This document shows positions 11,402-25,019 of a DNA stretch of 64,000 bases, in pieces. The notes under the pieces were generated by a model. It worked only from the letters and a program-made list of their open reading frames with translations, was not told the DNA's origin and did not search any database. How positions within the stretch are numbered: the stretch's first letter is position 1; each line of letters begins with the position of its first letter. The translations under genes were made by a program, and so were the position numbers. This stretch comes from Turritopsis dohrnii (taxonomy: Eukaryota > Cnidaria > Hydrozoa > Anthoathecata > Oceaniidae), in NCBI GenBank assembly GCA_027922465.2, contig BQMF02000434.1:124001-188000 (forward strand). The letters run 5' to 3'.

Positions 11402-13996
11402 TACTAATTCGCTTTGTGTGTCACACTTTTATTTTAGAGAGTGATATATTTGGTTTTTTTTGCACGGTCAAAACCTTCTTATTTTTTCCCTTTTCGTCGT
11501 AAAGCCACGCCAAGGCGAGAACGATTTTTTTGATTTTCTGCGATTAGTATATGCTCCTCCGTTTCGTTATTTTTGGTTTGCGCAGTGGAAATCAGCCGAA
11601 AAACGTCTTTGGAGGAGTGCGAGCAATGCAATGTTAATCGTTCGAAATTTGTCAACGATCATTTCGTGAGCAAGAAACTTCGCGAAGAAGACGTGTTTCT
11701 TTTTGTATACGAATATTTTAATTTAAATTTGATTGTTTTAGGCAGCAAATCGACGAAAGAACTGACGAAGAAACAAAGGTTTGTATGCACGAAGGTATTG
11801 TTATTATTATAAAACGTTTTATTGTTTACAATGAAAAATCATATTTAGATATACAGAAGAAGTGCAGTGAAGTTTTTAAAAATTAGCTGCAGAAAGATCG
11901 AACGAACAAAAGGTATTATTATAAAACTGTTATTTTTGATTAATAGAAGAACAAGTTAGTATTTAAATGTATTTAAATGTTTGTTTACGTTTTAGTTATC
12001 AATTTATTGTTAAACTTTTATTGTTATTGTATTTTAGATTTTATTTTAGATTAATAAAAGAACAGGTATAACCACATGCTTAGGTGAGTTTTTAAACAGA
12101 TGTTGTTTTTTATATATAGGTTTTTTCAGAGGAAAACGAAACGAAGAACGAGATGAAGAAAGTCTACTTTTATTTTACGAGCTGTTTACGTATTTCTTTT
12201 TATAGTTATCAAATAGTTATGGGAGTGCAGCAGTAGAGTAGTGTAGATGAAGTTGAAGTTGTTTAAAAATGGCTGCAGAAAGGATGCTGTTTATTTACAT
12301 TGGTGAAGAAAATGGTTATACTTCTTTTTTCGGAGAGAAATTGTTTGGAAAAGATATAAAGTAATATACGTAAGTACATGAGTCAAACGGATTTAGTAAA
12401 TACAGCGTTAAAAGAGAGTAAAAACAGAGTTAAAACGATCAAATCATTAAGATGCATGTCCCTCGAGCAGTTAATGATTTGTTTTGGTAACGAAGTTGTT
12501 GTTCCTTATTTTATTTAATTCAAAATGGCTTCACAGTTATGAAGTGAAGTTACGAAGTTACGAAGAAAGCATTTTTATGGTATTGGTATTGGTATTGGAA
12601 TTTCAGTAGAAAGCAAAGAGAAAGTGTATCTTTACAATAGGAAAGTATGCTGGAAAGTTAATCGAGTGTTATTAATTTGTTTACAGGTATGAAATACAGA
12701 AAGTAAAAGAGTTTAGAAGTGCTTGATAATGGCTACAGAACATGATCAATATTGTTTACTATCATGATGATGTGAATTGGTATTGAAAGGTAAAGTTAAA
12801 ATAGTATCTATTTAGTTAAACACTGTTAGTATTAGTGGATACATAAAGGATAAGAGGGATGTTTACTGTTGTGTTTTGAATTTTCCAGCAGAGAGGAGCT
12901 TTGAACTGGAAATAAAAAATGGCTCCACGAATGTTTTCATATGTTAAAAATTTTTCAGCTATACTAATTCTGTCATCACGTTTGTGTTTTTAATTATTAT
13001 TTTTAAGGTTAATACATTTTCAAAGTTTCTTTTACTTTGTTTTGTTTTTCTTTAGATTTCGTCATAGCATGATTAGGTTTTTTGTATATGTTTTTTTTAA
13101 TGTTAAAATAGAAATGAAGCACATGATGGGTTATAATGTCGAGAGGGTTACTTAAGATTTACTTACTTAATGACTGTGCAATGAAACTATCTTACAAAAA
13201 ATAAGTGTTGTTGGCTGTATTTTTCTTAAGTTTATATTTTATCGCGTTTATGCATATTTTGTGTTATGGTAATCGTTTACGTACTATGCCTAGGTATATA
13301 ACTTTGAATTTATGATTTTATTTGTGACTTTTTACCTTTTGTGTAAATTTTTCTTCTTAGTTATTGATTTTAAGATAAATACGTACTTGCATTTCCTTTT
13401 TTTTTTTTTTTGTTTCTTTTTTTTTTTCGGTATTATAATTGAAACATTATTCTTTTAGGCAATAATAAAAAAAGCATAAAGAAATGAAACTCATGGTTTT
13501 AATCATGATGTTGATGGTTTTGGGAAGAACTAACTATATCATTTCAAAAATTCATTAATGGTTGCAGTCCAGAAGTAACTTTTGAACAAAAGAAAAAGTT
13601 GGAAGGTATCATTTTTGTAATGTTATTCAATGTTTGGTTTTGTATGTCTTAGTAAACGGTTCTGTGTTATATATTGCATATTTTTACATTAAAGTTACTT
13701 CTCTTCTGCGTATGAATATATATTCTGAGCCATGTTGCTATTTGTTTCTGTTTTAAATTTTCTGAATGTAAGAAATGAATTAAAAAATTAATGCCTGAAA
13801 AGAAACTTTTGCAAGAGTTAAATTTCACAACACAACGCATACTGAACATGGGTGGCGAGCGACGCCGCCTGGGATGTTTTTGAGTTGCGATTCTATGATT
13901 TATTTTTTCGTCACGGGGCACGTACACGGGAATGGTGGATTTGACCTAATGTTTTCGAAGTTAAGTTCGGTAAAAAGTTTTTACCCGGGATACTAG
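11402..13996 (+). mobile_element. Array unit 4 (long)
   Basis: About 2.6 kb, the same subfamily as unit 15. It ends in GGTAAAAAGTTTTTACC, then CTAG at 13993-13996. Confidence 0.75.
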
Positions 13997-14559
13997 TCTA
14001 TATAATAATCCGCGATTGTGTGTCACACTTTTATTTTAGAGAGTGATATATTTACTTTTAATTTACGGTCATCGTCCTCTTATGTGCGCGTAAAACCACG
14101 TAGAGGTGAGAGACACTTTTTTCACGATCATTCCAAAAGCACGTGGCATCATTTGACGTCAGTTTTTTATGATCACGGGGAATCATTGCATTGCATCCCC
14201 AATCGAACGCGACGTTTTTGGGGAAATATCTCAAGAACCAATAGGAATAACTGACGTTTTTTGGGGTCAGCGATACGGGTGATGGGGTGACGCATCATTT
14301 GGGCCTAAATTTTATTTGGTACTGCGGATATGACGTCATCGAAATCTTTGATCAGCGATATCTCTCTAACGGTTGGTCGTAGCGAAACGATCCCATACAT
14401 TTTTTTGATCAGTTTTTCGAGCTCTACAACATGGTTACATTTTCGGTTTCCAATTCCTAAATTGAAATTTCCATCATGGGGATCGTTCACGGGAAAGGCG
14501 ATTTTGACCCATCCTTTTCGAAATTAAGTTCGGTAAAAAGTTTTTTCCCGGGATACTAG
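13997..14559 (+). mobile_element. Array unit 5 (short)
   Basis: 563 bp, typical short unit. It has TGTGTCACAC near the 5' end, an internal CACGTG, a TGACGTCA, and the GGTAAAAAG-type 3' hairpin with CTAG. It shares about 0.1 kb at each end with the long units but has a different interior. Confidence 0.8.
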
Positions 14560-15120
14560 TATATACTAATTCGCAATTGTGTGTCACACTTTTATTTTAG
14601 AGAGTGACATATTTAGTTTCAATTTACGGTCATCGTCTTCTTATGTGCGCGTAAAGCCACGTAGATAAGAGAGACACTTTTTTCACGATCATTCCAAAAG
14701 CACGTGGCATCATTTGACGTCAGTTTTTTATGATCACGGGGAATCATTGCATTGCATCCCCAATCGAACGCGACGTTTTTGGGGAAATATCTCAAGAACC
14801 AATAGGGATAACTGACGTTTCTTGGGGTCAGCGATACGGGTGATGTGGTGACGCGTCATTTGGGCCTAAATTTAATTTGGTACTGCGGATATGACGTCAT
14901 CGAAATCTTTGATCAGTGATATCTCCGCAACGGTTGGTCGTAGCGAAACGATCCCATACACTTTTTTGTTCAGCATTTCGAGCTCCACAACATGGGTACA
15001 CTTTTGAGTTGCGATTCTATGATTTATTTTTTCGTCACGGGGTACGTACACGGGAATGATTGATTTGACCTAAGGTTTTCGAAGTTAAGTTCGGTGAAAA
15101 GTTTTTACCCGGGATACTAG
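14560..15120 (+). mobile_element. Array unit 6 (short)
   Basis: 561 bp. The 5' TC is missing (starts TATATACTAATTCGC). The last ~110 bp are of the long-unit type, showing that ends are exchanged between long and short units. Confidence 0.75.
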
Positions 15121-15401
15121 TCTTATTATACTAATCCTCGTGTGTGCATACCACTTTTAATGTAGTGAGTGTTTGTTTTTTTGTTTTTTAATGGTCAAAA
15201 TCTGATCAAATTGATCGACGATATCTCTGCAACAGTTGATCGTAGCGAAACGATCCCATACACTTTTTTGATCAGCTTTTCGAGCTCTACAACATGGGAG
15301 CACTTTCCAGTCACGATTTTGTGATTTAACTTTTGGTCGCCTATTTTCGACACATCCTTTTCGAAATTAAAGCCGTAAAAAACTTTTACGCGAGATACTA
15401 G
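15121..15401 (+). mobile_element. Array unit 7 (short, internally deleted)
   Basis: 281 bp, about half the usual short unit. The part with CACGTG and TGACGTCA is gone but both ends are kept: TC start, CGTAAAA-AAC-TTTTACG hairpin and CTAG at 15398-15401. Confidence 0.75.
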
Positions 15402-15945
15402 TCTACTTATACTAATCCGCGTAGTGTGTAACACATTTCACTTAGAGAGTGTTTTGTTTTTGTTTTTTTAATGGTCAAAATCTTCTTAATCGTGGTCATA
15501 TAGCGGCAGTTCGACCACGCAAGACACATCCACGATTAGTATAATAGCACGTGGCATTTGACGTCAGATGTTTTTATGACAACGGGGAACCATTGCATTG
15601 CATCCCCAATCGAACGCGACGTTTTTGGGGAAATATCTCGAGAACCAATAGGGATAGCTGACGTTTTTTAGGGTCCGCGATACGGGTGACCGGGTCACGA
15701 AACATTTGGGCTCAAATTTTATTTGGTACTGCGGCTATGACGTCATCAATATCTTTGATCGACGATATTTCTGTAACGGTTGATCGTAGCGAAACGATCC
15801 CATACATTTTTTTGCTCAGTTTTTCGAGCTCTATAACATAGGCACGGTCTCTTTTTGAGATTCGGTGATTTAATTTTTCGTCACCTGTTTTCGTCACATT
15901 ATTTTCGAAATTAAAGCCGTAAAAAACTTTTACGCGAGATACTAG
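15402..15945 (+). mobile_element. Array unit 8 (short)
   Basis: 544 bp with the CGTAAAA/TTTTACG type of 3' hairpin and CTAG at 15942-15945. Confidence 0.75.
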
Positions 15946-16515
15946 TCTACTTATACTAATTCGCAATGTGTGTAAACACATTTAATTTAGAGAGTGTTTT
16001 GTTTCTGTTTTTTTAATGGTCAAAATCTTCTAAATCGTGGTCATATAGCGGCAATTCGCCCACGCAAGACACATTCACGATTAGTATAATAGCACGTGGC
16101 ATCATTTCACATCAGTTTTTTCATGATCACGAGGAATCATTGCTTTGCATCCCCAATCGAACGCGACGTTTTTGGGGAAATATCTCGAGAACCAATAGGG
16201 ATAAGTGACGTTTTTTAGGGTCCGCGATATGGGTGACGGGGTGACGCAACATTTGGGCCAAAATTTTATTTGGTACTGCGGATATGACGTCATTAAAATC
16301 TTTGATCGACGCTATCTCTGCAATGGTTGGTCGTAACGAAACGATCCCATACATTTTTTTGCTCAGTTTTTAAAGCTCTACAACATGGGTACATTTTCCA
16401 GTCCCGATTCCGTAATTGAAATTTTCTTCACCGGGTACACACACGGGAACGCATCGTATTTCTGCAGATTCTTTTCGAAATTAAAGTCGTAAAAAACTTT
16501 TACGCGAGATACTAA
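15946..16515 (+). mobile_element. Array unit 9 (short)
   Basis: 570 bp. The 3' end reads CTAA instead of CTAG, which still fits the Helitron CTRR consensus. Confidence 0.75.
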
Positions 16516-18812
16516 TCTACTTATACTAATCCGCAATCGTGCATACCACTTTTAATTTAGAGAGTGTTTTGTTTTTGTTTTTTTATTGGTCAAAATCTTC
16601 TTAATCGTGGTCATATAGCGGCAGTTCGACCACGCAAGACTTGATTTTCCGCGATTAGTATATGCTCCTCCGTTTTGTTATTTTTGGTTTGCGCAGTGGA
16701 AATCAGCCGAAAAACGTCTTTGGAGGAGTGCGAGCAATGCAATGTTAATCGTTCGAAATTTGTCAACGATCATTTCGTGAGCAAGAAACTTCGCGAAGAA
16801 GACGTGTTTCTTTTTGTATACGAATATTTTAATTTAAATTTGATTGTTTTAGGCAGCAAATCGACGAAAGAACTGACGAAGAAACACAGGTTTGTATGCA
16901 CGATGGTATTGTTTTATTCGTTTTATTATCGGGTAGCAGGTGTAAGTGAGTTAGTTGTTTGTTTACAATGAAAAATCATATTTAGATATACAGAAGAAGT
17001 GCAGTGAAGTTTTTAAAAATTAGCTGCAGAAAGATCGAACGAACAAAAGGTATTATTATAAAACTTTTATACAGAAGAAGTGCAGTGAAGTTTTGAAAAA
17101 TTGGCTGTGCAGAACGATAAGAGTTTTATTGTTTAATATTTTAGATTAATAAAGGAACAGGTTTTTAAATGTTTGTTTCCGTTTTAGTTATCAAATATCG
17201 CTATACAGAAGAAAGTGCAGTGGAGAAATGCAGTTTGATGTTTATTTACACAGTAAGGAATGGTTTTAATTTAGTTTTGGAAGATTAATTGATTTAGCTT
17301 TGAGTGGATGTCTCAGTTATTCTGTCGTTTAGTATGTGTATATGCTGCTGGATGAAAAGGAAGCCGAGAGAAATTTGTTTTGGTAACGCGCGCTATTATT
17401 ACATTAAAAATGTTTCTACAGCTATGAATGTTTTTATTTCTCATGACGCTGTGGAAGGGGGGAATGTGTTTTGCTTTCTTATTGTATCTATTGTATCTAA
17501 TTTATCTCGATGCTTGATGCTTTTGTCTGCCTGCCAAAAAGTACAAAATCTACTGGAAAATACAGAAAGTTTAGCAGTTTTTCCAAACGAAGAGAGCAGT
17601 TTTATGTATTTCACTTAAAAAAAATGGTAGCGAAAGTGTGTTATAAATACCTATGTATGTTTGTGCTGGAAAGTAAATAAAGTATTAGTAATTTGTTTAC
17701 AGGTATGAATATAGAAGTAAAGAGTTTAGAAGTGTTTGAAAATGTCTACAGAAGATGATCAATGCTGTTTAGTTTACTAACATGTGAATTGGCAGTGAAA
17801 GGTATCCCATTTTGTTTGAAGTTCAGCTAAAGTTAAAATAGTATAAATCTATTTAGTTATAACACAGTTGGTATGCTGGATAAATAAGAATAAAGGGTTG
17901 TTTAACTGTTGTGAATTAGCCAGAGGAGATTTTAACTCAGATTAAAAATGTGGTTGTTTTCAATTTTTTATAAACTCTTTAGATATATAAATTCTGTCAT
18001 CACGTTTGTGTTTTTGATTATTATTCATAAGGTAGATGTGAATGGATTATGTATTTAAGAAGTTCATTAGTTATTACTGTGCAATGAAATGTTTATGCAT
18101 TATTTTGTGTTATGGTAATCGTTTACGTACCTGGGTATATAAGTTTGGCATGATTTTATGATTTTATTTGTGACTTTTTATCTTCTGGGTAAATTTTTGT
18201 TTTAAGGATAAATGCGTAGTTGAATTTCACTTTTTGTTGTTGTTGTTTATTTCAATATTCTTATAGCATGATCAGGTTTTCGGTATTACAATTCAAGTAT
18301 TAATTTTTTAGGTAATAATAAAAAAAGCATAAAGAAATGAAACTCATGGTTTTAATCATGACGTTGATGGTTTTGGGAAGAACAGACTATATATCATTTC
18401 AAAAATTCATTAATGGTTGCTGTATAATGTAACTTCCACACGAAAGAAACACAGTTGGAAGGTATCAATTTGTTTTCAATTCACATTTTGTAATGTTATT
18501 CAATGTTTGGTTTCGTATGTCTGGGTAAACAGTTCTGTGTTATATATTGCCATTTTTTTTACATTAAAGTTACTTCTCTTCTGCGTATAAATATATTATT
18601 CTGAGCCATGTTGCTATTTGTTTCTGTTTTTAATCTTCTGAATGTAATAACAAATTAATGCCTGAAAAGAAACTTTTACACGAGTTAAATTCTGTGACAC
18701 AACGCATACTGAACATGGGTGGCAAGTGACGCGTACGTACCACAGGAATGGCAGATTTGACCTAATGTTTTCAAAGTTAAGTTCGGTAAAAGGTTTTTAC
18801 CCGGGATACTAG
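16516..18812 (+). mobile_element. Array unit 10 (long)
   Basis: 2297 bp. The interior is nearly identical to unit 3, while the first ~125 bp are of the short-unit AACTTAG/AATTTAG type: a different 5' end on the same interior. Ends in CTAG at 18809-18812. Confidence 0.75.
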
Positions 18813-19014
18813 ATTTATATATCTTATAAATCTTGTAGTATCTCGCGTAAAAGTTTTTTTACGGCTTTAAATTCAAAAAGGATGTGCAAGAATCCCGCGT
18901 ATATCTTATAAATCTATATATTATATATCTTATAAATCGCGTATATCTTATAAATCTTGTAGTATCTCGCGTAAAAGATATATATTATATATCTTATAAA
19001 TTATAAATTATAAA
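18813..19014. repeat. Scrambled AT-rich spacer with inverted Helitron 3' ends
   Basis: The only stretch of the array that is not a plus-strand unit. About 65 bp (near 18833-18898) is a short-unit 3' end in reverse orientation (GTAGTATCTCGCGTAAAAG...), and a second reversed stub of about 18 bp lies near 18958. Around them are repeated copies of TATATCTTATAAATC. It looks like a rearrangement junction. Confidence 0.6.
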
Positions 19015-19581
19015 TCTATATATACTAATTCGCGTTGTGTGCAACACATTTAACTTAGAGAGTGTTTGTTTTTTTGTTTTTTAATGGTCAAAATCTTCTT
19101 AATCGTGGTCATATAGCGGCAGTTCGACCACGCCAAGACACATTCACGATTAGTATAATAGCACGTGGCATCATTTGACGTCAGTTTTTTATGATCACGG
19201 GGAATCATTGCATTGCATCCCCAATCGAACGCGACGTTTTTGGGGAAATATCTCAAGAACCAATAGGGATAACTGACGTTTTTTGGGGTCAGCGATACGG
19301 GTGATGGGGTGACGCATCATTTGGGACTAAATTTTATTTGGTACTGCGGATATGACGTCATCGAAATCTTTGATCAGCGATATCTCCGCAACGGTTGGTC
19401 GTAGCGAAACGATCCCATACACTTTTTTGATCAGCTTTTCGAGCTCTACAACATGGTTACATTTTCCGTTTCCAATTCCTAAATTGAAATTTTCATCACG
19501 GGGATCGTTCAGGGGAAAGGCGATTTTGACCCATCCTTTTCGAAATTAAGTTAGGTAAAAAGTTTTTACCCGGGATACTAG
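19015..19581 (+). mobile_element. Array unit 11 (short)
   Basis: 567 bp. Combines an AACACATTTAACTTAG 5' end with a GGTAAAAAG-type 3' hairpin; other units with this 5' end mostly have the other hairpin. Confidence 0.75.
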
Positions 19582-20125
19582 TCTTATACTAATTCGCAAT
19601 CGTGCATACCACTTTTATTTTAGAGAGTGTTTTGTTTTTGTTTTTTTAATGGTCAAAATCTTCTTAATCGTGGTCATATAGCGGCAGTTCGACCACGCAA
19701 GACACATTCACGATTAGTATAATAGCACGTGGCATCATTTGACGTCAGTTTTTTTATGAGCACGGGGAATCATTGCATTGCATCACCAATCGAACGCGAC
19801 GTTTTTGGGGAAATATCTCGAGAACAAATAGGGATAACTGACGTTTTTTAGGGTCTGCAATACGGGTGAGGGGGTGACGCAAAACTTGGGCCTAAATTTA
19901 ATTTGGTACTGCGGCTATGACGTCATCAAAACCTTTGATCGACCATATCTCTGCAACGGTTGGTCGTAGCGAAACGATCCCATACATTTTTTTGCTCAGT
20001 TTTTCGAGCTCTACAACATGGGCACGGTCTCTTTTTGAGATTCGGTGATTTAATTTTTCGTCACCTGTTTCCGTCACATTATTTTCGAAATTAAAGCCGT
20101 AAAAAACTTTTACGCGAGATACTAG
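19582..20125 (+). mobile_element. Array unit 12 (short)
   Basis: 544 bp. The 5' end is a mixture (GTGCATACCACTTTTATTTTAG), the 3' end the CGTAAAA type with CTAG at 20122-20125. Confidence 0.75.
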
Positions 20126-20684
20126 TCTTATTATAATAATCCGCGCTGTGTGTCACACTTATTTTAGAGAGTGATATATTTAGTTTTATTTTACGGTCAT
20201 CGTCCTCTTATGTGCGCGTAAAACCACGTAAATGCGATAGACACTTTTTTCACGATCATTCCAAAAGCACGTGGCATCATTTGACGTCAGTTTTTTTAAA
20301 ATCACGGGGAACCATTACTTTGCATCCCCAATCGAACGCGACGTTTTTGGGAAAATATCTCGAGAACCAATAGGGATAACTGACGTTTTCAAGGGTGCGC
20401 GATACGGGTGACGGGGTGACGCAACATTTGGGCCTGAATTTTATTTGGTACTGCGGCTATGACGTCATTGAAATCTTTGATCGACGATATCTCTGCAACG
20501 GTTGATCGTAGCGAAACGATCCCATACATTTTTTTGATCAGTTTTTCGAGCTCTACAACATGGTTACATTTTCCGTTTCCAATTCCAAAATTGAAATTTT
20601 CATCACGGGGATCGTTCACGGGAAAGGCGATTTTGACCCATCCTTTTCGAAGTTGAGTTCGTTAAAAAGTTTCTACCCGGGATA
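20126..20684 (+). mobile_element. Array unit 13 (short)
   Basis: 559 bp. The 3' hairpin is damaged and CTAG is lost (GGGATA followed directly by TCTTAT). Confidence 0.7.
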
Positions 20685-20828
20685 TCTTATTATACTAATT
20701 CGCTTTGTGCATCCCACTTTTATTTTAGAGAGTGATATATTTGTTTAATTTTTACGGTCATCGTCCTCTTATGTGCGCGTAAAACCACGTAGAGGCGAGA
20801 GACACTTTTTTCACGATCATTCCAAAAG

Positions 20829-20834
20829 CACGTG
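20829..20834. promoter_or_regulatory. E-box palindrome CACGTG, representative of the short units
   Basis: CACGTG recurs at the same place in most short units, a few bases before a TTGACGTCAG and upstream of an ACCAATAG box. It is a perfect bHLH-type site, but use as a regulatory element is only inferred. Confidence 0.3.
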
Positions 20835-21020
20835 GCATCATTTGACGTCAGTTTTTTTATGATCACGGGGAATCATTGCATTGCAGCCCCAATCGAACGC
20901 GACGTTTTTGGGGAAATATCTCGAGAACCAATAGGGATAACTGACGTTTTTTGGGGTCAGCGATACGGGTGATGGGGTGACGCATCATTTGGGCCTAAAT
21001 TTTATTTGGTACTGCGGATA

Positions 21021-21028
21021 TGACGTCA
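21021..21028. promoter_or_regulatory. CRE palindrome TGACGTCA, representative of the short units
   Basis: TGACGTCA is the consensus CREB/ATF site. It is kept at the same place (after GGTACTGCGGMTA) in almost every short unit; unit 21 has TGACATCA. Retention may simply reflect common descent. Confidence 0.3.
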
Positions 21029-21249
21029 TCGAAATCTTTGATCAGCAATATCTCCGCAACGGTTAGTCGTAGCGAAACGATCCCATACACTTTTTTGATC
21101 AGCTTTTCGAGCTCTACAACATGGGTACACTTTTGAGTTGCGATTCTATGATTTATTTTTTCGTCACGGGGTACGTACACGGGAATGGTGAATTTGACCT
21201 AATGTTTTCGAAGTTAAGTTCGGTAAAAAGTTTTTACCCGGGATACTAG

Positions 21250-23890
21250 TCTACTTATACTAATTCGCGTGTGTGCATCCCACTTTTAATTTAGAGAGTG
21301 TTTGTTTTTTTGTTTTTTAATGGTCAAAATCTTCTTAATCGTGGTCATATAGCGGCAGTTCGACCACGCAAGACTTGATTTTCCGCGATTAGTATATGCT
21401 CCTCCGTTTTGTTATTTTTGGTTTGCGCACTGGAAATCAGCCGAAAAACGTCTTTGGAGGAGTGCGAGCAATGCATTGTTAATCGTTCGAAATTTGTCAA
21501 CGATCATTTCGTGGGCAAGAAACTTCGCGAAGAAGACGTGTTTCTTTTTGTATACGAATATTTTAATTTAAATTTCATTGTTTTAGGCAGCAAATCGACG
21601 AAAGAACTGACGAAGAAACACAGGTTTGTATGCACGAAGGTATTGTTATTATTATAAAACGTTTTATTATCGTGTTTATTGCTAAACTTTTACTCTTATA
21701 ATAAAAGAACACGGGTTAGTTGTTTTTATAAAATGAAAAATCATATTTAGATATACAGAAGAAGTGCAGTGAAGTTTTTAAAAATTAGCTGCAGAAAGAT
21801 CGAACGAACAAAAGGTATTATTATAAAACTGTTATTTTTGATTAATAGAAGAACAAGTTAGTATTTAAATGTATTTAAATGTTTGTTTACGTTTTAGTTA
21901 TCAATTTATTGTTAAACTTTTATTGTTTTTGTATTTTAGATTTTATTTTAGATTAATAAAAGAACAGGTATAACCACATGCTTAGGTGAGTTTTTAAACA
22001 GATGTTGTTTTTTATATATAGGTTTTTTCAGAGGAAAACGAAACGAAGAACGAGATGAAGAAAGTCTATTTTTATTTTACGAGCTGTTTACGTATTTCTT
22101 TTTATAGTTATCAAATAGTTATGGGAGTGCAGCAGTAGAGTAGTGTAGATGAAGTTGAAGTTGTTTAAAAATGGCTGCAGAAAGGATGCTGTTTATTTAC
22201 ATTGGTGAAGAAAATGGTTTTACTTCTTTTTTCGGAGAGAAATTGTTTGGAGAAGATATAAAGTAATATACGTAAGTACATGAGTCAAACGGATTTAGTA
22301 AATACAGCGTTAAAAGAGAGTAAAAACAGAGTTAAAACGATCAAATCATTAAGATGCATGTCCCTCGAGCAGTTAATGATTTGTTTTGGTAACGAAGTTG
22401 CTGTTCCTTATTTTATTTAGTTCAAAATGGCTCCACAGTTATGAAGTTACGAAGAAAGCATTTTTATGACTTTCACTGTATAAAAATAGTATTGGAATTT
22501 CAGTAGAAAGCAAAGAGAAAGTGTATCTTTACAATAGGAAAGTATGCTGGAAAGTTAATCGAGTGTTATTAATTTGTTTACAGGTATGAAATTTTTACAG
22601 AAAGTAAAAGAGTTTAGAAGTGTTTGATGAACATGATCAATATTGTTTACTATATCATGATGATGTGAATTGGTATTGAAAGGTAAAGTTAAAATAGTAT
22701 CTATTTAGTTAAACACTGTTAGTATTAGTGGATACATAAAGGATAAGAGGGATGTTTACTGTTGTGTTTTGAATTTTCCAGCAGAGAGGAGCTTTGAACT
22801 GGAAATAAAAAATGGCTCCACGTATGTTTTCATATGTTAAAAATTTTTCAGCTATACTAATTCTGTCATCACGTTTGTGTTTGTAATTATTATTTTTAAG
22901 GTTAATACATTTTCAAAGTTTCTTTTACTTTGTTTTGTTTTTCTTTAGATTTCGTCATAGCATGATTAGGTTTTTTGTATATGTTTTTTTAATGTTTTGA
23001 TCTGTTAAAATAGAAATTAAGCACATGATGGGTTATAATGTCGAGAGGGTTACTTAAGATTTACTTACTTAATGACTGTGCAATGAAACTATCTTACAAA
23101 AAATATGTGTTGTTGGCTGTATTTTTCTTAAGTTTATATTTTATCGCGTTTATGCATATTTTGTGTTATGGTAATCGTTTACGTACTATGCCTAGGTATA
23201 TAACTTTGAATTTATGATTTTATTTGTGACTTTTTATCTTTTGTGTAAATTTTTCTTCTTAGTTATTGTTTTTAGGATAAATACGTACTTGAATTTCCTT
23301 TTTTTTTTTTGTTTCTTTTTTTTTTTCGGTATTACAATTAAAACATTATTCTTTTAGGCAATAATAAAAAAAGCATAAAGAAACTCATGGTTTTAATCAT
23401 GATGTTGATGGTTTTGGGAAGAACTAACTATATCATTTCAAAAATTCATTAATGGTTGCAGTCCAGAAGTAACTTTTGAACAAAAGAAAAAGTTGGAAGG
23501 TATCATTTTTGTAATGTTATTCAATGTTTGGTTTTGTATGTCTTAGTAAACGGTTCTGTGTTATATATTGCATATTTTTACATTAAAGTTACTTCTCTTC
23601 TGCGTATGAATATATATTCTGAGCCATGTTGCTATTTGTTTCTGTTTTAAATTTTCTGAATGTAAGAAATGAATTAAAAAATTAATGCCTGAAAAGAAAC
23701 TTTTGCAAGAGTTAAATTCTGCGACACAACGCATACTAAACATGGGTGGCGAACGACGCCTCCTGGGATGTTTTTGAGTTGCGATTCTATGATTTATTTT
23801 TTCGTCACAGGGTTCGTACACGGGAATGGTGGATTTGACCAAATGTTTTCGAAGTTAAGTTCGGTAAAAAGTTTTTACCCGGGATACTAG
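21250..23890 (+). mobile_element. Array unit 15 (long)
   Basis: 2641 bp, nearly identical inside to unit 4. The 5' end is of the TAATTTAGAGAGTGTTTG type, unlike unit 4. CTAG at 23887-23890. Confidence 0.75.
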
Positions 23891-24455
23891 TTAGTATATA
23901 CTAATTCACGTTGTGCATACCACTTTTATTTTAGAGAATGATATATTTAGTTTTAATTTACGGTCATCGTCCTCTTATGTGCGCGTAAAACCACGTAGAG
24001 GTGAGAGACACTTTTTTCACGATCATTCCAAAAGCACGTGGCATCATTTTACGTCAGTTTTTTTAAAATCACGGGGAACCATTACATTGCATCCCCAATC
24101 GAACGCGACGTTTTTGGGAAAATATCTCGAGAACCAATAGGGATAACTGACGTTTTTAAGGGTCGGCGATACGGGTGACGGGGTGACGCAACATTTGGGC
24201 CTGAATTTTATTTGGTACTGCGGCTATGACGTCATTGAAATCTTTGATCGACGATATCTCTGCAACGGTTGATCGTAGCGAAACGATCCTATACATTTTT
24301 TTGATCAATTTTTCGAGCTCCAGAACATGGGTACACTTTTGAGTTGCGATTCTATGATTTATTTTTTCGTCACGGGGTACGTACACTGGAATGGTGGATT
24401 TGATCTAATGTTTTCGAAGTTAAGTTTGGTAAAAAGTTTTTACCTGGGATACTAG
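23891..24455 (+). mobile_element. Array unit 16 (short)
   Basis: 565 bp with a shortened 5' end (TTAGTATATACTAATTCACG) and long-unit-type 3' end; CTAG at 24452-24455. Confidence 0.75.
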
Positions 24456-25019
24456 TCTTATTATACTAATCCGCGTAGTGTGTAACACATTTAACTTAGA
24501 GAGTGTTGTGTTTTTGTTTTTTTAGTGGTCAAAATCTTCTTAATCGTGGTCATATAGCGGTGGTTCGACCACGCAAGACACATTCACGATTAGTATAATA
24601 GCACGTGGCATTTGACGTCAGATGTTTTTATGATCACGGGGAACCATTGCATTGCATCCCCAATCGAACGCGACGTTTTTGGGGAAATATCTCGAGAATC
24701 AATAGGGATAACTGACGTTTTTTAGGGTCCGCGATACGGGTGATAGTGACGCAACATTTGGGCCTAAATTTAATTTGGTACTGCGGCTATGACGTCATCA
24801 AAACCTTTGATCGATGATATCTCCGCAACGGTTGGTCGTAGCGAAACGATCCCATACATTTTTTTGCTCAGATTTTCAAGCTCTACAACATCAGTACACT
24901 TTCCAGTCCCGATTCCGTAATTGAAATTTTTGTCACGGGGTTCTCACACGGGAACGCGTCGTATTTCTGCCGATTCTTTTCGAAATTAAAGCCGTAAAAA
25001 CTTTTACGCGAGATACTAG
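24456..25019 (+). mobile_element. Array unit 17 (short)
   Basis: 564 bp with TC start and the CGTAAAA-type hairpin; CTAG at 25016-25019. Confidence 0.75.

Larger units (their letters stand above)
20685..21249 (+). mobile_element. Array unit 14 (short)
   Basis: 565 bp. A clean example: CACGTG at 20829-20834, TGACGTCA at 21021-21028, long-unit-type last 110 bp and CTAG at 21246-21249. Confidence 0.8.
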
